A stretch of 12,474 bases of DNA from Actinomycetota bacterium (GTDB lineage: Bacteria > Actinomycetota > Thermoleophilia > Gaiellales > F1-60-MAGs149): NCBI GenBank assembly GCA_947481755.1, contig CANKHS010000030.1, positions 1 through 12,474 on the forward strand, read 5' to 3'. Both the position numbers and the translations under genes were made by a program. Positions 7,047 through 12,474 of this stretch are shown in pieces. The number at the start of each line of letters is the position of its first letter. The first letter of the stretch is position 1. Under the pieces are notes generated by a model. The model did no database searches and was not told the origin of the DNA. It saw only the letters and a list, made by a program, of their open reading frames with translations.

Positions 7047-7062
7047 TGACGCTAGGGCGTCA
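7047..7062. repeat. Short inverted repeat upstream of the pseudopilin cassette
   Basis: TGACGC and its complement GCGTCA are separated by a 4-nt loop, between the membrane-protein stop (7074) and the first TadE-like gene. It has no T-run after it, so it is not a convincing intrinsic terminator. On the minus strand the repeat contains TAGCGT (7054-7049), a possible -10 box, so it could be an operator over the cassette promoter. A 6-bp stem can occur by chance. Confidence 0.35.
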
Positions 7063-7073
7063 TCCCGACGCGC

Positions 7074-7433
7074 CTAATACCAGCCAGCTGTGTCCTGATA
7101 GACGCGCCACATCACGTAGGCGCAGCCGCCGATGACGGCAAAGAAAAGCAGTGTCGTTAGGAGCGTCCACGAAAGCAGGAACGAGCCGAGCACGACCAGT
7201 ACCAAGAGCGCACCCGCGCCATAGAACAACAGCTTCTGTCGCCGAGAGAGGTACGAGAGTCGCTGCCGATTATTGCGCCAGAGCGTGTAGAGAAAGTAGA
7301 CAAACGCGGCGAGGATCAACACGCGGATCGCGATCATCAGGATCGCAATGACCGGGCCGGCGAGAACCTGCAGCACCGTGACAACGGCGGCGATCAACGC
7401 AACGACGATCCAGTTGATGACGGAACGCGGCAT
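7074..7433 (-). CDS. Small four-helix membrane protein, unknown function
   Basis: 119 aa. I do not recognise a family. Four hydrophobic segments at about 7-24, 26-50, 68-88 and 90-109 form two hairpins. They are joined by a strongly basic loop (WRNNRQRLSYLSRRQK, 52-67) that should be cytoplasmic, placing both termini inside too. There are no histidine or acidic residues within the helices, so an enzymatic or cofactor role is not suggested. ATG 7433 has no Shine-Dalgarno but has TACGCT 7 nt upstream. It lies 21 nt after the next membrane-protein gene and 92 nt before the pseudopilin cassette. Coding status rests on the clean alternation of hydrophobic segments and the tight fit between neighbours. 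Confidence 0.75.
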   Translation of the reverse strand: MPRSVINWIVVALIAAVVTVLQVLAGPVIAILMIAIRVLILAAFVYFLYTLWRNNRQRLSYLSRRQKLLFYGAGALLVLVVLGSFLLSWTLLTTLLFFAVIGGCAYVMWRVYQDTAGWY

Positions 7434-7440
7434 GTCCTAG

Positions 7441-7446
7441 AGCGTA
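7441..7446 (-). promoter_or_regulatory. Candidate -10 box of the 119-aa membrane protein gene
   Basis: TACGCT on the minus strand is followed by 7 nt and the ATG at 7433. It lies in the 21-nt gap between two membrane-protein genes, with no ribosome-binding site visible, so a leaderless transcript is possible. Confidence 0.4.
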
Positions 7447-7454
7447 CCCGGCAC

Positions 7455-7823
7455 CTAGCCGAGAATGCCACTCACCATCAGAGCGCGCGTCGCCAGACCC
7501 ATCGAGAGCAGTGCCGCAATCGAGAAGATCAGGATGTTGCGGCCGTTCTCTTTGCCGCGGGCTGAATAGGCGAAGATGATCATCGCCACCGGCAGAAGGC
7601 CATAGACGTAATGGAGCTGCTGCGCCGCCCGGAGGTTCTGACTCAAGAGCAGCAACCCGAGAACCGCCTGTCCGATGATCACGGTCTGCGAGGCCGCTAG
7701 GACCTGTGCGTAGACCTTGTTCGCCGAAAACTTCTGCTTCCAGACGAAGAGACCCCAGATGCCGGCGATCAAATTGATCGCAATCACGACGACGCCAAGG
7801 CCGATATGGATGTCGGTCACCAC
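7455..7823 (-). CDS. Four-helix membrane protein with two helix-end histidines, unknown function
   Basis: 122 aa starting GTG 7823 (the next codon is also GTG). Four hydrophobic segments lie at about 6-28, 40-61, 69-87 and 96-117. H6 stands at the start of helix 1 within HIGLGVVVIAINLIAGIWGL, and H71 at the start of helix 3 within QLHYVYGLLP. The pattern of a His plus Gly-rich helices loosely recalls haem-binding membrane bundles, but I see no diagnostic motif, so haem binding is speculation. The gene begins 25 nt downstream of the LivJ-type lipoprotein gene stop. CATACT lies 6 nt before the first GTG and there is no Shine-Dalgarno. It may be read both from its own promoter and from the upstream binding-protein operon. 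Confidence 0.75.
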   Translation of the reverse strand: MVTDIHIGLGVVVIAINLIAGIWGLFVWKQKFSANKVYAQVLAASQTVIIGQAVLGLLLLSQNLRAAQQLHYVYGLLPVAMIIFAYSARGKENGRNILIFSIAALLSMGLATRALMVSGILG

Positions 7824-7829
7824 ACCGAA

Positions 7830-7835
7830 AGTATG
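7830..7835 (-). promoter_or_regulatory. Candidate -10 box of the 122-aa membrane protein gene
   Basis: CATACT on the minus strand (4 of 6 to TATAAT) is 6 nt before GTG 7823. It sits inside the 25-nt gap after the binding-protein operon. The placement repeats that seen before uvrC and the peroxiredoxin gene. Confidence 0.4.
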
Positions 7836-7848
7836 CCCGAGCGTCGGT

Positions 7849-9156
7849 CTAGCCGCCGTTCATGACCTCTGCCAACGTCTTCAATTGACTAAACACAGGC
7901 TTGGCGGAATCACCTCGCACGACAGGCCAATTTGGCGCCCGATAGATCGCTATGCGCGCACTCTCTGCGCAGTCACCGCTCGATTCGCATGTGATGCGCC
8001 CAGACAGTCCGTCATACCCCTGGACCGCCAGCAGCGCCCTTCGCAAGGCCTCACGATCGATGGATAGACCACCGCTCGGATCGACAACTGCCGTGCGACG
8101 AACGGCATCGAAGAGAAGATTGACGGCATCCCACGCAGCCGGATGAAAGACCCCAATCGGATCACCGCCGGTCAACCGACGGTAGGCCGGCAAGTACGCA
8201 TCGCGGTAGAAGGCGCTCTCCCGTACGACCGAGAAGTCAGGCCCTGCTGCGTAGATCCCATTGGCTTTGCTGCCGAGCAGACCGAAAAAGTCAGGCGTCT
8301 GACAGGCCTCCGAAACCACGATCGGTGTCGTTCGTGTTGCAGGAAGATTGCGGAGTGCCGCAACGAGCTCTTCGCAACGGGGCGAGTACTCGGCGATGAA
8401 CACCATGTCCGGGTTCTGACGTGCAACGGACGCAGCCATCGACGCCGCCGGTTCTTTGTCATAACTCAGATCAGCAAGTGACGTTCCTCCTAGCACCCCT
8501 AAGGACTGCGAAAACGCCAGCGTCAATTGAGACGAATAGGCGTCGTCTTTGCGATGAATGGCGACCGCCGACTTCCACCCTTGACGCGAGTACGCAAAGT
8601 CCGCCACCGCCGAGGCCTGCAGCACGTCGTTGAAGGCGATCCGAAAATAGTTTCGCTGGTGCGTCGCCGACGCAGTCAGACCTGGCGCAGTATTCGAAGG
8701 CGAGATCAGCAAGACGTTTTGCTTCGCAAGCACGACGTCGGCCGCACCAAAGGCCGCGGACGAACACGACGTGCCAATTACGGCCAGCAGGTCGCGTTCC
8801 TGCGCGAGCCGTGTGGCGCCCGTCCGCCCACCCACCGAAGAGCAGCCTTCATCTTCGTTCAAGATGGCGATGTCATGGCCCAGCAACTGCCCGGGAATCC
8901 CGTCGAACGTACCGTCGAGGTAGTCGACGGCGATCCGCACGCTCTGGGCAACGTCGTCACCGATGGGGTCTTCTACATACAACAGAGTGCCAAGGTAGAT
9001 CGGGCGACCCAACCCAACGGAGATACACGTCTTGCCACTCGCTGCGCAGGACGCAGAGGATGGCGTTGTCTGCGCCTCCGTCCCGCCACAACCGGCCACA
9101 ACGAAACCAAGCAACGCAACAAGCAGCCCAATCCGCAGTCCATTCCACGTTGTCAT
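7849..9156 (-). CDS. LivJ-type (Peripla_BP_6) substrate-binding lipoprotein
   Basis: 435 aa. The signal peptide has a lipobox VVAGC with lipidated Cys23, so it is membrane-anchored outside the cytoplasm. The rest follows the type 1 periplasmic-binding-protein fold of branched-chain amino-acid/amide ABC receptors: YLGTLLYVEDPIGDDVAQSVRIAVDYL (54-80), ILNEDEGCSSVGG (98-110), VIGTSCSSAAFGAADV (126-141), LLISPSNTAPGLT (149-161), YFRIAFND (170-177), VFIAEYSPRCEELVAAL (252-268) and HPAAWDAVNLLFDAV (338-352). Besides C23 there are eight cysteines (37, 44, 105, 131, 261, 285, 390, 396), an even number consistent with disulfides. ATG 9156 overlaps the DUF4239 gene stop (ATGA); GTG 9171 is an alternative. 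No livF/G/H/M genes follow, so it may be a sensor or auxiliary receptor rather than a transporter component. Ligand unknown. Confidence 0.88.
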   Translation of the reverse strand: MTTWNGLRIGLLVALLGFVVAGCGGTEAQTTPSSASCAASGKTCISVGLGRPIYLGTLLYVEDPIGDDVAQSVRIAVDYLDGTFDGIPGQLLGHDIAILNEDEGCSSVGGRTGATRLAQERDLLAVIGTSCSSAAFGAADVVLAKQNVLLISPSNTAPGLTASATHQRNYFRIAFNDVLQASAVADFAYSRQGWKSAVAIHRKDDAYSSQLTLAFSQSLGVLGGTSLADLSYDKEPAASMAASVARQNPDMVFIAEYSPRCEELVAALRNLPATRTTPIVVSEACQTPDFFGLLGSKANGIYAAGPDFSVVRESAFYRDAYLPAYRRLTGGDPIGVFHPAAWDAVNLLFDAVRRTAVVDPSGGLSIDREALRRALLAVQGYDGLSGRITCESSGDCAESARIAIYRAPNWPVVRGDSAKPVFSQLKTLAEVMNGG

Positions 9157-9968
9157 CGCGCGCTCACCCACGGGAGAAACTGTCCCGCTTGCAGCTCTGC
9201 AACGAACTGATCGATCGGCCCCGTTGAGGTCAATACGACGGTCGGTCCGGCAAACGGCGCGCTAATGGCGAGAATCGCCGCGAGATCGAAGCCGACAATC
9301 AGCACCACGCCAACCGCCACCAATGCGAACCTCGGGCCCGAACGCAGCGCAACGAGCAACGACCCCACAATCAGCGCAGCGCCACTGATGACCGCGAGTA
9401 GAAAGAGCGGCAGCGGTAACTCTTGCGTCGCGATCACGATCCGCTGCCGCCGCGCCTCGGTCAGACCCACTGCAGCCGCTTGCATCGCATCGCTCGTTGT
9501 CGAGCCCACGTACGAGCGCTCTCCATACGAAAATACGCGGCGCGACAGAAGAGCGGCCTCTGGGCCTGCTGGCGAGGGCTGATCCGGACTGTGCGCCAGA
9601 TGTGGCCATTCGCGCTTTGTGGTGATGATCAGATACTTCGCGAGTTCGGATTGCACCAGCGATGTGTCGGCCGCGGGTAGGCTCGCGCTTGCGTAGGCCA
9701 GTTCGCTCGCGGCCGCGACCTCGACACCGACCGCATTCGAGGCCTGTCGATACGTCGAATACTCCGTATTGATGAGAAAACCCGTCAAAATTGCGAACAG
9801 ACTGCCAAGCACGGTCATATAGGCAGCCGCGGTCAAGCCGGCGGGCTCACGGCTCCGATCCGAGATCAACCAGCGCAACATGAAAATCGCAACGAGCGTA
9901 AACAAAGCGGTTCCACCGAGGCAGACGAGCGTGAGCTCCGTACCGTCGAGGCGCGTCAGTGTAGTCAC
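9153..9968 (-). CDS. DUF4239 / bestrophin-like membrane protein
   Basis: 271 aa with four predicted membrane helices at about 11-34, 46-68, 185-207 and 213-237, and a soluble middle region of about 115 residues. Features I associate with DUF4239 are AAAYMTVLGSLFAILTGFLI (47-66) followed by NAVGVEVAAASELAYASASLP (78-98) and EARRQRI (171-177). LPLPLFLLAVISGAALI (184-200) and the end segment APFAGPTVVLTSTGPIDQFV (238-257) complete the pattern. DUF4239 proteins are predicted to resemble bestrophin anion channels, but function has rarely been tested. GTG 9968 overlaps the stop of the PstS-like gene (GTGA) and its own stop overlaps the next lipoprotein start (ATGA). It therefore sits translationally locked between two extracytoplasmic binding proteins. 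The family call is from pattern recall, not a search. Confidence 0.75.
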   Translation of the reverse strand: MTTLTRLDGTELTLVCLGGTALFTLVAIFMLRWLISDRSREPAGLTAAAYMTVLGSLFAILTGFLINTEYSTYRQASNAVGVEVAAASELAYASASLPAADTSLVQSELAKYLIITTKREWPHLAHSPDQPSPAGPEAALLSRRVFSYGERSYVGSTTSDAMQAAAVGLTEARRQRIVIATQELPLPLFLLAVISGAALIVGSLLVALRSGPRFALVAVGVVLIVGFDLAAILAISAPFAGPTVVLTSTGPIDQFVAELQAGQFLPWVSAR

Positions 9969-10969
9969 GACTCGTCGCTCTTCCCGCTGGCCAGGACTGC
10001 TTGCCAGTGCCGTCGCACGGCGTCCCGCTCTGCGGAGTCGAGACTAATCCCACCCGTCGCCGCCGCGGCTGCCAACCCTGCATCCGACAACACGCTATCC
10101 ACGAACGCCTTCAGCGTCGGTTGACTATCGATGGCCTGGAGGTTGACGTAGAGATATAAGGGCCGAGCCAGTGGATAGGTTCCGTCATGCACGTGCTCAA
10201 CCGTTGGAGCGACACAACCATCGCCGACGTCGATCCCCAGCGGACGAAGGCCTTCGCTCGCCCGTTTGAGGGTTGGTAGCCCCACAAAGCCGAGACCACC
10301 AACCGCGCTCCGCGTCGTCGTTGGAATCATTTGCTCGCTGATCAGCGCGTGGTAGTTGCCGCGTAGCATCGAGGCCTGCTCTCGCTGCTTTGCAATCGGA
10401 GTAATGATCAAGTCCAGCAAAACCTGCTTGGTGCCTGCCCCCGATCCTGGCCCGATGACATTCAACGTCGAATCGGGCAGGTTGCTACCAGAGCCGGGGA
10501 TGACCGAATTCGCGGCACGCCACGAGTCAACAGACGCGGACTCTGGGCCCATCAGCGCATAAATCTGCTCCGCCGTTAGACACGACGGCAGCTCAGCCTG
10601 GTCTGGGGTAAACAGCACGACCGCATCGTCGGCAACCTGTAGGCGGGCAAACTCGACACCGGCGGCAGCGCAGCCGGCGAGTTCGCGATCATTCAATGCG
10701 CGCGACGCAGCGGTGATCCAGACGAGACCATCGCAAAACAGGCCCGCGCCGTCACCGGTACCTGTCATCCGCACCTGCATCGTGACGAGCGGGTTTTGCG
10801 CACCAAAATTGCCCGCGACCTCCGACATCATCGGGAGCAGGGTTGTGGATCCAACTATCGAGACCCGCCCATCGAGACTGGACGAGCCGCACCCTGCACT
10901 CACCGCCACCAATGCGACCCCTACGGCGACCGCCAGCGATTGAGTTATGCGGCGGGAGACGAGAGACAT
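9965..10969 (-). CDS. PstS-like phosphate-family substrate-binding lipoprotein
   Basis: 334 aa. The signal peptide ends in lipobox VSAGC (Cys27), so it is an exported lipoprotein. Its PBP-like-2/PstS pattern includes VSIVGSTTLLPMMSEVAGNF (36-55), TGTGDGAGLFCDG (69-81), ASRALNDRE (88-96), LTAEQIYALMGPES (131-144) and GPGSGAGTKQVLLDL (173-187). In related actinobacterial/chloroflexal PstS-like proteins the stretch after FCNG reads roughly ETDISDASR. Here it is LVWITAASR, so the Asp corresponding to the phosphate-discriminating residue (E. coli Asp56) appears to be Trp84; alignment by eye. Four further cysteines (79, 100, 130, 252) could form disulfides. ATG 10969 is chosen: longer readings to 11077 run into the divergent peroxiredoxin gene and spoil the signal peptide. 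No pstC/A/B is nearby, so phosphate transport is not demonstrated. Confidence 0.85.
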   Translation of the reverse strand: MSLVSRRITQSLAVAVGVALVAVSAGCGSSSLDGRVSIVGSTTLLPMMSEVAGNFGAQNPLVTMQVRMTGTGDGAGLFCDGLVWITAASRALNDRELAGCAAAGVEFARLQVADDAVVLFTPDQAELPSCLTAEQIYALMGPESASVDSWRAANSVIPGSGSNLPDSTLNVIGPGSGAGTKQVLLDLIITPIAKQREQASMLRGNYHALISEQMIPTTTRSAVGGLGFVGLPTLKRASEGLRPLGIDVGDGCVAPTVEHVHDGTYPLARPLYLYVNLQAIDSQPTLKAFVDSVLSDAGLAAAAATGGISLDSAERDAVRRHWQAVLASGKSDES

Positions 10970-10976
10970 CTGCGCG

Positions 10977-10982
10977 TACACT
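10977..10982 (+). promoter_or_regulatory. Candidate -10 box for leaderless peroxiredoxin mRNA
   Basis: TACACT ends 6 nt before ATG 10989, and the 6-nt spacer AGCCGG carries no usable ribosome-binding site. Any -35 element would have to lie inside the first codons of the divergent PstS-like gene; none matches TTGACA well. Confidence 0.5.
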
Positions 10983-10983
10983 A
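10978..10983 (-). promoter_or_regulatory. Candidate -10 box of the PstS-like operon
   Basis: TAGTGT on the minus strand lies 8 nt before ATG 10969, without a Shine-Dalgarno. It overlaps, on the opposite strand, the -10 candidate of the peroxiredoxin gene by five bases. The spacing is slightly long for a leaderless start on the A of ATG, so this is less certain than its partner. Confidence 0.35.
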
Positions 10984-10988
10984 GCCGG

Positions 10989-11450
10989 ATGAGCCTTACC
11001 GTCGATGACCTTGCACCAGAATTTAACCTCCTGGATGACGCCAACACACCCGTCGCGTTGACCAGCCTTCGTGGCACGCGCGTCGTTCTGTACTTCTACC
11101 CAAAAGACGACACCCCGGGCTGCACAACGCAGGCCTGTGCTCTTCGTGATGGCTGGGCCGAGGTCGAGGCACTCAATATCACGCTGTTTGGCATCTCGCC
11201 CGATTCGCCATCCAGCCACGCCAAGTTCCGGACCAAATACGACCTGCCCTACCCCCTGCTCGCCGATGAGGGACATACCGTGGCCGAGGCCTATGGCGTC
11301 TGGGTCGAAAAATCGATGTACGGCAAGAAGTACATGGGCGTCGAGCGCTCAACGTTCATCATCGGCCCGGATGGCTTGATCGAACACATTCTCCATAAGG
11401 TCAAGCCCGGCGAGCATCTCGAGCTGATCGTCAAGACGCTCAACGGCTGA
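10989..11450 (+). CDS. bcp: Thioredoxin-dependent peroxiredoxin, BCP/PrxQ type
   Basis: 153 aa, the usual length of BCP/PrxQ enzymes, which reduce H2O2 and organic hydroperoxides in the cytoplasm using thioredoxin. The active-site segment YFYPKDDTPGCTTQAC gives peroxidatic Cys45 and resolving Cys50, five residues apart as in the atypical 2-Cys BCP group. The family segments ISPDSPSSHAKF and YPLLADEG follow, then GVERSTFIIGPDG and the C-terminal HLELIVKTLNG. There is no signal peptide. The true start is ATG 10989 rather than the in-frame 10947, because MSLTVDDLAPEFNL matches the family N-terminus and the extension lies within the PstS-like gene. The stop is one base before the CoA-transferase start, so the two are probably one transcript. 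Confidence 0.96.
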   Translation: MSLTVDDLAPEFNLLDDANTPVALTSLRGTRVVLYFYPKDDTPGCTTQACALRDGWAEVEALNITLFGISPDSPSSHAKFRTKYDLPYPLLADEGHTVAEAYGVWVEKSMYGKKYMGVERSTFIIGPDGLIEHILHKVKPGEHLELIVKTLNG

Positions 11451-11451
11451 G

Positions 11452-12474
11452 ATGACGATCGCGGCCCCGATTGATGGCCCTCTGAAGGGGGTTCGTGTCC
11501 TCGATCTCTCGCGCGTTTTGGCTGGCCCATACTGCGCGATGATCCTGGCCGACCTCGGCGCGGAGATCATCAAAGTGGAACGTCCGGACGGCGGCGACAT
11601 CACCCGCGCCTGGGGTCCGCCCTGGGCTGGCGGCGAGGCCACCTATTACATGTCAACGAACCGCGGCAAGCGCTCGATCACCGTGGACTTCCGCGATCCA
11701 GAGGGCATCGCTGTCACACGCCGACTTGCCGCGACCTGCGACGTCGTGATCGAGAACTTCATCCCAGGTGGCGCCGATCGCCTCGGCCTCGGCTTCGACG
11801 ATCTACGAGCCGATAATCCAAACCTCGTCTACTGCTCCATCAGCGGCTACCCGCACGACAGCCCCGAGGCCGCACTGGCGGGCTTTGACTTCGCGATCCA
11901 AGCAGAAGGCGGGATCATGAGTGTCACGGGGGCTGAGGACGGCCCGCCGATGAAGGTCGGCGTCGCGATCGCCGACCTGACCTCCGGCATGTTTGCCACC
12001 AACGGCATCTTGGCCGCGCTCTATGCCGTACGCGGTGGCGCCGAAGGCCAACGAGTCCAGGTTTCCCTGCTCGATGCGCAACTGGCCTGGTTGGCCAACC
12101 GCGGGACCGAGGCGTCGATCGCCGGCATCACCCCAGAGCGACTCGGCAACGCCCATCCCTCGATCGTTCCCTACGAGACGTTCCCCACGACGTCAGCCCA
12201 CGTCGTCGTCGCCGTGGGTACCGATGGTCAGTTTCGCTCCTTCTGCGATGTGATCGGCGTGCCACACCTTGGTACCGACGAACGCTTCGACACCAATCCA
12301 AACCGCGTCGCAAACCGCGACGTGCTCGTGCCGCTCCTGGCAGACGCAACGCGCATCTGGGATGCCGACGCCCTACTCGCTGCCCTCGCCGAGCGCGATG
12401 TGCCGAGTGGTCCTGTCCGCACGATCACCGAGGCGATCGCCAACGCTCCCTACGCCCTCCAGCCGCACGAACAC
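11452..12474 (+). CDS. Class III CoA-transferase, CaiB/BaiF family (3' end beyond window)
   Basis: 341 residues are visible and the family is usually 390-410, so roughly the last 50-70 lie beyond the right edge. These enzymes move CoA between carboxylic acids through an aspartyl-CoA anhydride. Seen here are GVRVLDLSRVLAGPYCAMILADLGAEIIKVE (13-43), GDITRAWGP (48-56), NRGKRSITVDF (70-80) and ENFIPGGADRLGLGF (101-115). AGFDFAIQAEGGIMSVTG (143-160) carries the likely catalytic Asp146, with VGVAIADLTSGMFATNGILAAL after it (169-190). The loop normally reading about FGQTGPY before the catalytic Asp is instead YPHDSPEA (133-140), so substrate cannot be guessed and formyl-CoA transferase should not be assumed. 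ATG 11452 follows the peroxiredoxin stop by one base and lacks a clear Shine-Dalgarno, suggesting coupled translation. Confidence 0.94.
   Translation, partial: MTIAAPIDGPLKGVRVLDLSRVLAGPYCAMILADLGAEIIKVERPDGGDITRAWGPPWAGGEATYYMSTNRGKRSITVDFRDPEGIAVTRRLAATCDVVIENFIPGGADRLGLGFDDLRADNPNLVYCSISGYPHDSPEAALAGFDFAIQAEGGIMSVTGAEDGPPMKVGVAIADLTSGMFATNGILAALYAVRGGAEGQRVQVSLLDAQLAWLANRGTEASIAGITPERLGNAHPSIVPYETFPTTSAHVVVAVGTDGQFRSFCDVIGVPHLGTDERFDTNPNRVANRDVLVPLLADATRIWDADALLAALAERDVPSGPVRTITEAIANAPYALQPHEH

Noticed and set aside
8527..9210. Plus-strand open frame opposite the LivJ-type lipoprotein
   Set aside because: Low-complexity Arg-rich translation with no start signal; the opposite strand has a lipobox and a family fold.
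10970..11077. N-terminal extension of the PstS-like protein to 11077
   Set aside because: It would place 36 residues before the signal peptide and run into the divergent peroxiredoxin gene; ATG 10969 gives a clean lipoprotein signal.
10752..11276. Minus-strand open frame of 174 codons across the peroxiredoxin gene
   Set aside because: It overlaps the unambiguous BCP active-site coding region and the PstS-like gene in another frame, with no protein family visible.
1..12474. tRNA/rRNA genes, CRISPR arrays, insertion sequences, prophage or attachment sites
   Set aside because: No cloverleaf-like sequence, regular direct-repeat array, transposase motif or terminal repeats were seen; genes pack the window almost completely.

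Overview
The window reads as a high-GC, gene-dense chromosomal segment of an actinobacterium. The main evidence is the minus-strand order uvrC - (alkyltransferase-like) - yvcK - whiA - gap - pgk, the conserved actinobacterial DNA-repair/WhiA/glycolysis neighbourhood. Frequent GTG/TTG starts, 4-nt start/stop overlaps, TadE-type pseudopilins and several TANNNT boxes 6-8 nt before a start codon (leaderless-mRNA architecture) fit the same picture. A deep-branching actinobacterial lineage, for example Thermoleophilia-like, is my inference; the sequence does not settle it. There is no tRNA, rRNA, CRISPR array, insertion sequence or phage gene, and no gap over 100 bases without a gene.

Layout. 1-6020 (minus): transcription runs from right to left as uvrC, an Ogt/MGMT-fold protein, yvcK (glmR), whiA, gap and pgk (cut by the left edge). 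uvrC through whiA overlap end to end by 4, 11 and 4 nt. gap follows after 87 nt with its own candidate promoter and a strong Shine-Dalgarno, and pgk starts 1 nt after gap. The usual rapZ (yvcJ) gene between uvrC and yvcK is missing, and the alkyltransferase-like gene occupies its place.

6030-6981 (minus): a three-gene cassette of tiny TadE/TadG-like pseudopilins, chained by ATGA and TTGA overlaps. 7074-7823 (minus): two small four-helix membrane proteins of unknown function, each with a possible -10 box just before its start. 7849-10969 (minus): a tightly coupled three-gene unit of PstS-like lipoprotein, DUF4239/bestrophin-like membrane protein and LivJ-type lipoprotein, with no ABC permease or ATPase inside the unit. 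10989-12474 (plus): a BCP-type peroxiredoxin and a class III (CaiB/BaiF) CoA-transferase cut by the right edge. They diverge from the PstS-like gene across only 19 nt.

The two most interesting items are: (1) the protein encoded in overlap with uvrC has a full two-domain Ogt architecture, but its catalytic PCHR motif reads PYHR, which suggests an alkyltransferase-like lesion sensor feeding nucleotide excision repair; and (2) the binding protein - putative channel - binding protein operon, whose PstS-like member has lost the expected phosphate-discriminating Asp.
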